From assembly GCF_905475345.1 (NCBI RefSeq), contig NC_066596.1, positions 3,969,001 through 4,033,000 on the forward strand: a stretch of DNA of 64,000 nucleotides. The letters run 5' to 3'. Shown piece after piece: positions 54,041 to 64,000 of the stretch. The notes beneath the pieces are model-generated. The model worked only from the letters and a program-made list of their open reading frames with translations, made no database searches and was not told the origin of the DNA. How positions within the stretch are numbered: the stretch's first letter is position 1; the number at the start of each line of letters is the position of its first letter. Position numbers and translations under genes: made by a program. Source of the DNA: Vespula vulgaris. Lineage: Eukaryota > Arthropoda > Insecta > Hymenoptera > Vespidae.

Positions 54041-54439
54041 GTATATTGTTTACATCTTCGTCATATAATAGAAAATATTAATTATTTAGACTGAGTTCGC
54101 CGATTTACGTGAGCCGATATATTAAATGCAAATTATTTTATATTTAAGGTGTATTACAAACTATGTAACATATAAGTAAATGGATTATTATTTAAATTTT
54201 ATTTAGTTATTATTTATTTATCTATTTATATTTTAATTCTATTATTTATTTATCTACTTATATTTTAATTCTACTTGAATCTAGAAAAAACACGAATAAA
54301 AATTTTAAAAATAATTGATCATTGGGCATCATAGATATCTTGATTAGATCTATTGCAAAGTTTACATTGATCTATTCTACATTAACTTTTCTATATACGA
54401 TCAAATCATTTTCTACATTATCGACAAAATTGACTATTG

Positions 54440-54484
<45 letters not shown>

Positions 54485-55359
54485 GTTTGTATAAATTTGA
54501 AATAAAATTAATAATTTATACTGTAAAATTACATTTCAACTTTGTGCAATTACTATATCAAATATAACAATTGTATAAACTTCGAGCCAATCGAGCACTC
54601 GATTGTTTACTAGTTATTGATGCACAATCGTTGACAATTTGAAAATGAGAACAAGTTCATATTTCGTATAAAATTTATATATTAAATATTTGAAATTAAA
54701 AAAGGAAAAAAATCTTTTCGTGTTAAGTATCATCGCGTCATGAAAAAGATGAACACGGGTGCAGATCAGGTTGTATACTCGACGGAACTGAATGCGATAT
54801 TACAGTCATAAAAAATACGCAGTAAGTGCATTGATAATATTTAAAGCTGATAAAATATATCTTCCATCGTCTTAGAAAATGTTTGAATTAGAAAAATTAT
54901 TGAGATAAACGTGTGCTATATAAGACACAATAAAATCAAAAGAGAATATGTTATTCAACAGAGTAAGAACTAAGAAGCACATATTTAATCGCATACTTCT
55001 TCATGAATGGATAATGATACTTCATTCGTACGTCAGCAAAAGCAATTTCGTACATTGTCAGCGAAAAGAATAAACCTTGCAGCTCTTCTAATGTGACGTC
55101 CATGCGGATTTAATGCTTTCGTTTATTACGTACTGTAGTAAAGTAAAAGAACGGAGTAACTATTAAAATATTATACAAAAAAAAAACCGATAGGAATAAT
55201 AAGTTTCATAGATATTACAGAATTTTTAAAATCTTTTTATTGTTATCTATATTGCTTAAAGAAAGAAAGAGAGGGAAAGAAAAGGACAGAGAGAGAGAGA
55301 GAGAGAAAGATTGTGTTTGTCCGTAAACCTGTCGACACACACCTGTCGTTCAGGTAAAG
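54041..55359. other. AT-rich intergenic sequence
   Basis: It holds a duplicated TATTTATTTATCTA(T/C)TTATATTTTAATTCTA segment (about 54205-54272), a pure TA run (54442-54481) and a GA run (about 55288-55308). No gene recognised. Confidence 0.6.
54442..54481. repeat. TA microsatellite
   Basis: About 20 uninterrupted AT units. Confidence 0.95.
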
Positions 55360-55613
55360 CAGTGGTGCGCAAACTATTTTTAGACAGAACAATTTTAGAC
55401 AATTCTTAACATATTTTCTTAATTACATTAGTAAATATAAGAGTTATATCATTTTATTTTCATTAAAAAAAAATAAAAAATAAAAAATTAACTCTTGAAT
55501 TTAATTATTATTATTATAGGTAAAATTTATAAACATTTCACCATTTTCAATAATTTACCAATTATCCAATAGTTCCTGGAAGGAGACCACAATCCATAGT
55601 TTGCGCATCACTG
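55360..55613. mobile_element. hAT-like MITE, 254 bp
   Basis: The left end is CAGTGGTGCGCAAACTAT. The right end read on the minus strand is CAGTGATGCGCAAACTAT, 17 of 18 bases identical. The CAGTGG-type termini fit hAT elements. The flanking 8-mers AGGTAAAG (55352-55359) and AAGCAAAG (55614-55621) agree at six of eight positions, as expected of an aged 8-bp target-site duplication. The interior is AT-rich and non-coding. It ends 90 bp before the first in-frame ATG of the RNase T2 gene. Confidence 0.75.
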
Positions 55614-55774
55614 AAGCAAAGGGCTATTTTATATCTAATAATTCAGTTAGAATGGTGGGGTAAAATCAAAAATAGTAGTGGGAGTAAAACTGTGTATAAG
55701 TGATGAGTAAAAGTCACGATTGCAAGCAGCTCAGTCCCCCTTCATGCCCGAAGAAACTCTCAGCTGCTAGCAGC

Positions 55775-57020
55775 ATGCTTCGACACAAGATTATCACGTG
55801 TCTCCTTGTCTTATTTCTATTTAATCATAGTTTCGGGTGAGTAATACGATTCATTCCGACTATTGCGTTAACGTTTTCAAGTGTTATATAACGCAACATT
55901 GTTGAATTTTATCCTGCAACTTATTCACAGAATGATCGTGTTCATCATCGTTATAACATTAATATGTTGAAGAAATAATTATAGGCAAAACTCGTTATTT
56001 AACCATGAGAACACTTTGCTGATAGATTATACGTTTTATTACGATTATTCGTACTATTTCAAAATTGTATTCGAAAACAAAATCTAATCTATATACGTAG
56101 ACACTTAATATATTCAAGTACTGCATTAATACAATTTTGAAATAGGAGCGATAAGATAGTACAGAATATTATAACACTAAATTCACATTGTAAAAAATGA
56201 ATGTTCGTAAGAACTTGTTTTTTTTTATTTTTACCTAGGAGAAGACGTTCTAAGTGCCAAAATAAAATAGAAGATCCTCACTACTTCGACATTCTAATTT
56301 TCACTCAACACTGGCCGCAAACAGTGTGTTACTTATGGAAGGAAAAATCGGAGTCGCATGCCTGCGCGTTGCCCAAGGACGATGAATGGTCTATTCATGG
56401 TATATGGCCAACGAAGTATCACAGCGAAGGTCCAAATTTCTGTAACAATTCCTTGCCATTTAACGCGAGCACTCTGAAGCCAATAAAAAATGAATTGGAA
56501 ACAAAATGGATCGATGTACAAAATGAAAAGGATACGTATTCCCTATGGCGTCACGAATGGAACAAACATGGTACTTGTGCTGCTGTACTTCCAACTTTGA
56601 ATAGTGAACTAAAATATTTTCAAAAAGGACTTCAACTCTTGGACGTTTATGATATGAAAAATGTTCTTGGAAAAGTAAACATCGTACCTGGTCGCAGTTA
56701 CTCGGTACAAGATATTTTAAACGGAATTAAAAAAATTATAGGTAAAACAGCAGAAATAGTATGCGCGCATAACGAGGTAGGTATATTTAACTGGATTTGA
56801 AAATTTTAATTCAATTACTCACGATCATTAATAATTTAATTACTTATTGAAGGAAAAAGAAGAAGAATATATTTTTGAAATTAGGATCTGCTTCGATAAG
56901 ACTTTACAATTGATCGATTGCGATAACATTAGTGGATATCCTGCTACTACTTGTAGAGATTCTACGCAAGTTATATATCCTGGTATTGTACCGTCATTTT
57001 ATAACGTGATACAAATATAA
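55775..57020 (+). CDS. RNASET2: Ribonuclease T2 family protein (secreted/lysosomal RNase)
   Basis: Exons 55775-55836, 56239-56776 and 56853-57020 give 255 residues, normal for the family. It cleaves single-stranded RNA through a 2',3'-cyclic phosphate. Residues 1-20 are a hydrophobic signal peptide (MLRHKIITCLLVLFLFNHSF). The two catalytic motifs are intact: CAS I as IHGIWP (H74) and CAS II as HEWNKHGTC (H126, E127, K130, H131). The C-terminal EIRICFDK...LIDC segment is also typical. Sequons occur at N90 and N96. Splice sites: GTGAGT/TTACCTAG (phase 2) and GTAGGT/TTGAAG (phase 0). An in-frame ATG at 55703 would add 24 residues; I prefer 55775 because it puts the signal peptide at the N terminus. 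AATAAA lies at 57289. The likely Drosophila counterpart is RNaseX25. The gene is convergent with UBXN1. Confidence 0.95.
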
Positions 57021-57522
57021 AAGTAATTTTTGCTAAATATATAGCAACTTTCAAAGACGATCTTCGAAAACTATGGATGGAACTATTATAATATAAAAAT
57101 GGAAATTCAGCCTAGACTGCAACTTAGAAATTATTAATTAAAATTTCTTATAATGTTTATATGTGTGTGTGTGTGTGCCGTATATACCGTATGTACCATA
57201 TATCATAAATCATGAAATTATTAATACGAATTATACAAATTATTGGATCATTATATAAGAAAAGGCATAATATTTTTATGTGATTTACAATAAAATACGT
57301 ATACATTATTTTCAAACGTATATTTTCTGCTTCCCACGCATTTTTAATTATAGCATTTTTTGAAAATCAAGTTATGAAAAACTTATCTGCAATCTTAAAT
57401 AACCAACGCATATTAAAGAATTTGTTTCCTGTAGCACTTAATTGCAATTAAATTGCATGTTTACAGATAATGCAACTGCTCACAGTTTGTATTCTGATCA
57501 TTAAAGTAGAAATAGATAGCAC
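57021..57522. other. Convergent 3' interval between RNase T2 and UBXN1
   Basis: 502 bp of AT-rich sequence with a TG run (57162-57177). It carries a plus-strand AATAAA (57289) and a minus-strand ATTAAA (57343-57348), so the two 3' UTRs may approach or overlap. Confidence 0.5.
57289..57294 (+). terminator. Polyadenylation signal, probably of the RNase T2 gene
   Basis: AATAAA about 270 nt after the RNase T2 stop codon, in the tail-to-tail interval before UBXN1. Confidence 0.5.
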
Positions 57523-59055
57523 TCAACACAATGCAGTCTTTTTTTGAACGATTATAACTGCAGAAGGCACCAGCCCTAAAAAATACAGATAACAAATAAA
57601 ACATTTCTTAATTTCTTCAACTAAATTAATGTCAAACACGGCATACCTAAAACGTCTAATGGTACATCATAATCCTCCTCTGTGAATACCTTTTTAGGAA
57701 AGTTTGTCATTAAATTAAACGGTCCACAATCATCTGTCCGATTCATTTCAACGAATAATCTAACTGCAGATAATTGCTCCTTACTTCCAAAACTTTGCGT
57801 TAATGTTCTTCCATTTGTAAGTCTAATCTGAAAAATATTATATAAAATCATAAAGGCTTTGCCTATCCTTCTTTTATTTCTATCTTTCATATTTCTATTT
57901 ATGAATACTTGAAGCTTAGTCTCGCTATAATCTTTCCTATGATGAGACGACGTAGACGAGGATGACGACAATGACGATAACGTTGATACAGAATTAGGAA
58001 TCTGACTGTTATCGGCTGCAGCTTTTGCACGTCTTGCTGCTTTGTCGGCTTCGATTTGTGCCTTAACTCTTTGCCTTGCTAATTTTTCTTCTTCCTTCTC
58101 CCTTTTTCTTTGTTCTAAAAGCTTCTTCATTTCTAATTCTTCCAATCTGTAATTGGTAAAAATATAAAATCGTTAAAAACAATTCTAAATGTACTATTTA
58201 TCAAAGTTTCCATTTTCTTAGCATAATGCCTTACTTCTTCCTTGCCTCTGACATTTCTTTTCCAGATTTTATTCTATTTCTCTCCCTTTCAAAAGCTTCT
58301 TTCTTACTTTGTTCCTCTCTCTCTTTCCTTTTTTGTCTCAATTTTTCATCCAACAATTTCAATTGTTCCTTTTTCTCTTCCTCAGTAAGTGGTTTCTTTT
58401 CTTCTGTACTTTCTGAAAATCTATCGTGTCCTGACTTTGTAGCGTGAAACTCAACTGCAAGACTCGAGTTAAAGAGCTTTCCACATCTGTAAAATATTTA
58501 AAATGACAACCATGGGAAATATTATAAATAGAAGTTAAATGTATAAATTATTATCATAAAATAGTCAAAATATAGTTATTCAATAGTTAATAAATGCACA
58601 ATAAGAAAAACATGTACCTACACATCGCATTTCATTGACTTCGCAACTTCTGTTGTAGACACTTGTCCACCCGTACTAGCAACACTATCTTGTGCTGGAG
58701 TATCAGCTACAGAAGCTGGTGCACTTTCAGCAACAGGAGGTTCAGGAGAAGGTTCAGTATCATCAGAATGAGCTAAGAGCCTTATAAAATAATTATAATA
58801 TTTTTATTGACATGAACGAATAAATCGATTAATATATAAAAAATAATAAAAAGGAAACGAAATGATCTTTTACCATTCCATTGCAGGTTCTACGCCGTTG
58901 TTTCCTGTAATTTCCAGGGCCTTTTCGCTATAACAAAACACTTAATGTAAATTTATAAGGTTAACTTTTGCGGCTTGGATGTATTATTTAGTAACTTACG
59001 CCTTGGACATGCTGAAACCCATGTCCACGAGCATGGCTATATCTGCCGATGACAT
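57523..59055 (-). CDS. UBXN1: UBX domain-containing protein 1 (UBXN1/SAKS1 orthologue)
   Basis: Seven minus-strand exons, 59000-59055, 58874-58927, 58622-58780, 58235-58486, 57909-58146, 57647-57827 and 57523-57575, total 993 nt (330 residues); all phases agree. An N-terminal UBA domain (LVDMGFSMSKAEKALEITG...AMEWLL) binds ubiquitin. A Ser/Pro/Glu linker follows, then a C2H2-like motif (CDVCGKLF...VEFHATKSGH) running into the highly conserved FSESTEEKKPLTEEEKK, a long charged coiled coil, a Ser-rich spacer and a C-terminal UBX domain (IRLTNGRTLTQSF...EQLSAVRLFVE...LDVLGLVPSAVIIV) expected to dock on p97/VCP. By family knowledge it is a cytosolic adaptor that restrains p97-dependent degradation. 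The start is set by ATGTCATCGGCAGATATAGC at the UBA edge. Introns are tiny (71-135 bp). Confidence 0.97.
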
Positions 59056-59234
59056 TTTTCAACGTTTATTCAGACGTTAAATAAATTTTAGATCAGACGA
59101 GTACCTTTTCAAATCTATTCACTTCAACGAAATCTAATTGTCACGTCGAACCGACGCGCTCTCTATACACTGTCTACTCCAGTGATCTCACGCAAAAATG
59201 TAACCGGAAGTACAGATATATATGGGTGTATGTG

Positions 59235-59280
<46 letters not shown>

Positions 59281-59876
59281 CACACACACATACACACGTA
59301 TTATATACAAATTTGAATTTTCTAACTATACATGACTAAGTTGTTCGATCTGATTTAAAATAAAAATTTACTTCTGTAAAATCTTAAAATATTAAAAATT
59401 TTGTTCATAATTGCATTCTACGTATATGTATACCAAACAGTATATAAAGTGAAGATTCGTCCTTGTTTATTTTCGCATTAAACATCGTTTACATTCAACA
59501 AAAACAATTAACATGTAGAGATTATTGAATCTTATAGTTTATAGAAATATTCTTGTTTATTAAAAAAAAAAAAAAAAGGTGGGTTCAAAATATAACATAA
59601 CACAAGGTACTAAAGATTTCTAATTAAATATGGATTATATGCATGTGATACAGATTAATTCTAGGAGCATGGTCAACGCGCTATTAAATTGTTTGATTTA
59701 TCATATAGTATTATTTAAATAAAAATTAAGAAACTGTTCGCTACATCGTCAATATTTATAACTCGAATGTATTCGATTTGCACAGTGTAATTCTTAAATA
59801 CATTGTGCCTGTGAACATTTCAGGTTTCCGGAATTAGACGCATTCCTAATATACTGATAAGTTATAAATGTTTAAT
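59056..59876. other. Interval between UBXN1 start and H2AX stop
   Basis: Both genes are on the minus strand, so this holds the UBXN1 promoter and the H2AX 3' UTR. A TA run followed by CA repeats lies at 59242-59300, and a 15-base A run with an adjacent minus-strand AATAAA (59556-59561) may be the H2AX poly(A) signal. I cannot place core promoter elements. Confidence 0.5.
59242..59280. repeat. TA microsatellite with adjoining CA repeats
   Basis: About 19 TA units, then CACACACACATACACAC. It lies about 190 bp upstream of the UBXN1 start codon. Confidence 0.95.
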
Positions 59877-60504
59877 CTAATATTCTTGGGAAGCTTTGTC
59901 TCCCTTTCCAGATCCTCCAGTACCAGTCTTTTTCGGTAAGAGAACAGCTTGGATATTGGGCAGAACACCACCTTGAGCAATGGTAACACCAGACAGAAGT
60001 TTGTTTAATTCTTCATCATTACGGATAGCTAGCTGCAGATGACGTGGAATTATCCTGAAAGTTAAGAATCAAACAGTTGAAGATAATAAGAATTTTTGCT
60101 CTTAATCTTGAGATATACGGAGATTGGAGATTAATATGGAGATTGATTTAATATGGAGATTGATTAAAAATATTAGGAAGAGAAGATTAAGAAATTGTAT
60201 TGAACACATCAATAAAAGACTTTAAACTAAAGTCCATGACCTTGCTGAGCCTACTTCTTCAAACAACACATACTATGTCAATAAGAACATTACAAAGGTA
60301 CTTATAAAAGCTGTGTGTAATTCATTTGAAAACAAAACTAGCATATATATAACATGTTTAAAAACATATTTATTAATTTCACAGCCGAACTATTTTCCTC
60401 AGTTAATGTTCGAGATAAATATTTTTTTTTCTTTTTATTCAAGGCAAAAGAAGACGATAAAGAAAACATGGAGTATTCTGCAAGGATTGGAAAAGAAAGA
60501 AAGG

Positions 60505-60571
<67 letters not shown>

Positions 60572-61039
60572 AGGAGGAAGGGAGAGAGAGGGAGAAAAGA
60601 CAGATATAAAAACCGAAATAGAGGGGCGAAGGAGAAAAAAAATAGGTATAATTTTCAGCCGACCTTGTCTTTTTGTTGTCTCTTGCGGCATTCCCGGCCA
60701 ACTCAAGTACTTCAGCCGCCAAATATTCCATAACGGCGGCGAGATAAACTGGTGCACCGGCACCGACGCGTTCGGCATAATTTCCTTTTCTCAAAAGACG
60801 ATGGATTCTTCCGACCGGGAACTGCAGCCCTGCCCTACTGCTACGAGTCTTTGCTTTTCCCTTAGTCTTGCCTAAGAAAAAAACCATATATCCGATCACG
60901 TTAATCCAATTTTCCTAATTTCTCTTCCTCCAAGAGAGAAAGAGAAAGAAAGAAAAGAACCAAGAGAAAGTTATACGTTCCACTTGGTCGTTTGGTTAAT
61001 TAAAGGCGTATACTTACCGCCCTTTCCGCGTCCCGACAT
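59877..61039 (-). CDS. H2AX: Histone H2A.X, intron-containing
   Basis: Exons 61018-61039, 60664-60871 and 59877-60054 give 408 nt (135 residues). The body is that of canonical H2A: MSGRGKGGKTKGKAKTRSSR, AGLQFPVGRIHRLLRKGNYA, ERVGAGAPVYLAAVMEYLAA, then EVLELAGNAARDNKKTR and IIPRHLQLAIRNDEELNKLL. The tail ends GSGKGDKASQEY. SQEY is the SQ(E/D)-aromatic/hydrophobic signature whose Ser is phosphorylated by ATM/ATR-type kinases at DNA breaks, so this is H2A.X rather than H2A.Z: the VKRITPRH and GDEELD features of H2A.Z are absent. Two introns and a solitary position fit a replication-independent, polyadenylated variant gene. Drosophila merges X and Z roles in H2Av; here X is a separate protein. 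Intron 2 has a weak GTCGGC donor and carries a long GA tract. Confidence 0.97.
60511..60566. repeat. GA microsatellite in H2AX intron 2
   Basis: About 28 GA units continuing into GGGAGGGAGG. It creates long Glu/Arg or Ser/Leu pseudo-ORFs on both strands. Confidence 0.95.
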
Positions 61040-61209
61040 CTTTTCACTGTTTTTCGAGAGATTATATCTATCTAAATTGGAAAAGAAGCGAACAAATATC
61101 GGCTTCACTCGAGCGGACTACGAAGATCTTTGTCCTTTAACGTCGAGTGTTACAGAGAGAATGAAGCCGTTGATTCGTTGCACGACGACGACAAAACGGT
61201 TATGCGTTA

Positions 61210-61305
61210 GGACGTCAGATATTTTGGCGGCGGCGGTTGGGTAGGTGCTCGTTTGCGCGGGAAGACGCCACAGATCGGAAACAACCAATAGAAGCAGCCA
61301 ATAGG
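61210..61305 (-). promoter_or_regulatory. H2AX: Candidate H2AX promoter: two CCAAT boxes, E2F-like sites, CRE-like site
   Basis: Upstream of the H2AX ATG (170-265 bp) lie CCAAT motifs at 61285-61289 and 61298-61302 (13 bp apart; ATTGG on the gene strand), a TTTGCGCGGGAA E2F-like element (61252-61263), a second TTTTGGCGG (about 61222-61230) and GACGTCA (61211-61217). The block is GC-rich against an AT-rich background. CCAAT and E2F sites are usual in histone and cell-cycle promoters; occupancy is inferred. Confidence 0.6.
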
Positions 61306-63775
61306 ATCGTGAGAAATATTCCTGTTAATTTTTACGGCTTCTTTTCCCTTTTTCTTCATTTAGTTTCGTTATCGTCTTGAAATTAATTTTTCTTTATTGA
61401 AATTTTCCTTTAGATATTTTTATATTTTCAACATATGTCGAGTTAATCGTGATTTTATAATAATAATTTGTTTGGCGTCGAGGCTACGCTCGTTTATAAA
61501 CCGATCGAGGCGACATCTTGCATGAAATAACGATTAAAAGAAAAATGTAACAATAAAAGATTATATTGAGAATTATTAACGTTAAACTCTTAAGATTTTC
61601 CTTTGTAAACTATATTATTGTTAGAAAGATTGCAAAAATAAATAAATTCGTTATCGTTGCTAAGTACTTATACGTTGCAAAAATTATGGCGGGAAAATAA
61701 TTGCAAAGTACGCAAGTGAATCTTTCGAACGGACTACTTTCTACTTTCCTTTAATCAATAAAAATTATTCTTCGCTGGGAAGAAAGAGACCGTGTGTGAT
61801 TTTGAATGGTACGATTGTAAAAAGAACGAGAATTTCTAGCTATTGAAACCTAAGTTCCTCCATCATGTTGCCATGATGCGTCTGTGCAATTTTAAAGCTA
61901 GACAACAACTAAATTAAACTTTTTTAAATAATAAATTTTCTCTGCCTCGAATTCTTAACTTCGAATTTTCCCGAAAATAAATTTGTAATTATCTTATATC
62001 ATATATCAATTGTATATGCATATTATATTATTGATATTATTAACATTCTTCAAATACGAAAAACTTTATAATGAACAATATTTATTTATTAATAATTTGT
62101 TACGATTAAAAACAGAAATGAAATTCGATATATAACAAAACTATTTTATAAAATTAATTCATGAAGATATTTTCCTAAGATAAATGTTGATAAGGAAAAT
62201 GTAAGGTGACAAGAAAGCATACACGAGATATTCATGTTTTCAACAATTTACTCCTAGGCTCGTCCTGGCCAGACTGAGACCGATAGACGCTTTTGGTCTC
62301 TTTCTGTTATATAATACATAAAAATAATGATATTTACAAATGTAGGATAATGTTAGGCACTCAATGAACAAAACAATGAAATTATAAACGATCGTCTTAT
62401 TATATATTTTGAGGGTTGTTACGGTTTATGATCAATTAATGCACTCAGAGAGCAGAGCTAGATAAGTTAAGGATACCAAAGTCAATGGAGTTTAATTATG
62501 ACGTTGTTAAATAAAAATATTTTTTTTTCTCCGTTCGCAATTTTAATCACATTCAATTGGTATTACGATCCGATTAGTGTGAACGCGGAATGTTGGATTA
62601 TCGGGTAATCAAGCATTTTTCGTGGAATGTGCTCGCACAAAGTCTCACGTTCTTCTTATTTTCTTTCTTTGTTTAAATTAAGTCACTTTACCTAAGTACC
62701 TCGTGATTGTATTACATTAACTTTCTCGTATTCGCTGGCCTTCAAGTTATATATATATCGTAACTCGTGGACATCGAAAGGAAGGAGTTCTCGTTACGCT
62801 CTCTAAATCAAGCGTATTTCCATTTTGTATTCTATGAACGTCCGCGGACTAGAGTTATCGTGAACTTTTATTAAATTAAAAGTGACCGCGTGATCCTATT
62901 TTCTGAACGTTTCATTAGAATCTAATTCATTGTGATCGCAGTCTATTTGATATATTAACTTAACTATATGGTAAAATTTATATCACCTCATACGTGATAT
63001 TATTATTTTAAACGTAAAAAAAAAGGTCGAAGTCACGATCTACATTCGCAATGACTTTATTGACATCACCAACTAATTTGGTGAACTATGTCCTTCGATC
63101 CCATGTCCCACTTTAGCTCCATCACTGTTTTTTTCTCATCACTGCTTTCGATTAACTCGACATTAGAGTCCACATTACTCAGAATAAAATAAGTTATACG
63201 ATTTGTCTATTTCTCATTAAAATAGTATATGTGTGTGTGTGTGTGTATGTGTGTGCGCGCATGTGTGTATTTGTATTTATGTATGTGTACGTGTTTGGTA
63301 CAAATTATAATTATTTATAGTAGAGTGGAATAAGAGCCGTTAGCCAAAACTAGAAAATACCTCTCATCGAAGGTTCCTGATATTCAGCTTGATTTTCCAT
63401 TTGGTTTTGTATTTTGTTTCCCTTTTTTTATATAGATCATTTTACACACGCTGATATGACTCTTTGTTAGAATAAAATGGTAAGTATCTGCATCGAATAT
63501 AAATGTCTTTTGCAAATTGTTCTTCCGTCGAATGCACTGACAAACGACTATTATGTATGTAATTTCTTCTTGAACAAGGATTCCGCAATAATTAGTCGAA
63601 TTCATCATGAAATAAGACTTAAAATTCCTAAACATTTGGTCAATGTAACCCTTCTGCTTACTTGTTTATATTTATCTACATACTACATTTTGTAAGGTAT
63701 GTCGAATGCCAACGGCTCTTAACCCGCCGATAATATCACAGATGAATGAGTTTCCGTGTTGTGCGTCATGCATCG
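61306..63775. other. Non-coding interval between H2AX and the coiled-coil gene
   Basis: AT-rich sequence that should contain the distal H2AX upstream region and the 3' UTR of the minus-strand gene at the right edge. A TG/CA run occurs at 63230-63269. Short open frames near 63.4-63.7 kb show no family features. Confidence 0.5.
63230..63269. repeat. TG microsatellite
   Basis: TG run with TATG and TGCGCGC interruptions, probably in a 3' UTR of the minus-strand gene. Confidence 0.9.
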
Positions 63776-63975
63776 CTACCTAAGAGTCCTAACAAGTGCA
63801 TTAATTCTCTCGATCTTTTCACTAAGCACTCGTCTTTCAGAATCGAGTGCTGTTCTAGCTGATAAAAGTTCGTATATTCTCCGTTCGAGTTGTATTGTTT
63901 CGGATCGCAATGCATTCGATTGCGCCGCCAATCTTGATGTTTCGCCAGTTAGAATTCTTCTCTCCAATACTTTAT
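63776..63975 (-). CDS. Terminal exon of an unidentified coiled-coil protein (5' part outside window)
   Basis: A good acceptor (CGTTTCCTTTTTAG on the minus strand) precedes two split-codon bases and 65 sense codons ending in TAG. The peptide starts KVLERRILTGETSRLAAQ and ends EKIERINALVRTLR. It has heptad-like spacing of Leu/Ile/Ala with many Arg and Glu residues, predicting a continuous alpha-helical coiled coil to the C terminus. There are no catalytic or zinc motifs. Synonymous-looking codon use and the strong splice site support a real exon. I do not recognise the protein; it could be a cytoskeletal, centrosomal or vesicle-tether subunit, which cannot be decided from one exon. Confidence 0.7.
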
Positions 63976-64000
63976 CTAAAAAGGAAACGATCGTTTTAGG

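Noticed and set aside
58226..58447. 73-codon plus-strand open frame
   Set aside because: It is antisense to the coiled-coil exon of UBXN1; its Phe/Leu/Ser richness mirrors Lys/Glu codons on the other strand.
60313..60899. Long Glu/Arg- or Ser/Leu-rich open frames on both strands
   Set aside because: They come from the GA microsatellite in H2AX intron 2; only the H2A-like part on the minus strand is real exon.

Overview
This is a 64 kb window of an insect nuclear genome, most likely a hymenopteran (bee, wasp or ant relative). The evidence is an AT-rich sequence without obvious CpG depletion, very dense GA/TC and TA microsatellites, short GT-AG introns next to one huge intron, an arthropod Pvf-type PDGF/VEGF factor, and an intron-containing H2A.X gene outside a histone cluster. 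The order is inferred, and I cannot name the species.

Layout. (1) 5.8-41.0 kb, + strand: the last five recognisable coding exons of a secreted PDGF/VEGF-related growth factor (Pvf). A Thr-rich exon leads to two cystine-knot exons separated by a 30.6 kb intron, then two Cys-rich C-terminal exons with a CXCXC motif. All splice phases agree. The signal-peptide exon is not recognised and probably lies upstream of the window. (2) 43.2-54.1 kb: about 11 kb of nested tandem repeats with no recognisable protein gene. It holds units of about 1.2-1.5 kb, each full copy carrying a TATAAAA box and a perfect 20-bp palindrome 58 bp further on, and an array with an exact 221-bp period that shows a three-unit (663-bp) higher-order pattern. 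Diverged copies flank the array, and some carry exon-like splice signals on the minus strand. (3) 55.36-55.61 kb: a hAT-like MITE with near-perfect terminal inverted repeats, just upstream of (4) an RNase T2 gene (55.8-57.0 kb, +, three exons). (5) 57.5-59.1 kb, minus: a complete seven-exon UBXN1 orthologue (UBA, C2H2-like, coiled coil, UBX), tail-to-tail with the RNase gene. (6) 59.9-61.0 kb, minus: a complete three-exon histone H2A.X ending in SQEY, with a CCAAT/E2F-type promoter at about 61.25-61.30 kb. (7) 63.8-64.0 kb, minus: the last exon of an unidentified coiled-coil gene.

The genes have no evident shared pathway: a secreted signalling ligand, a secretory/lysosomal RNase, a p97/ubiquitin adaptor and a DNA-damage histone. 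The rest of the window (0-5.8 kb, the Pvf introns, 61.3-63.7 kb) is non-coding AT-rich sequence with microsatellites. The most unusual material is the 43-54 kb repeat domain.
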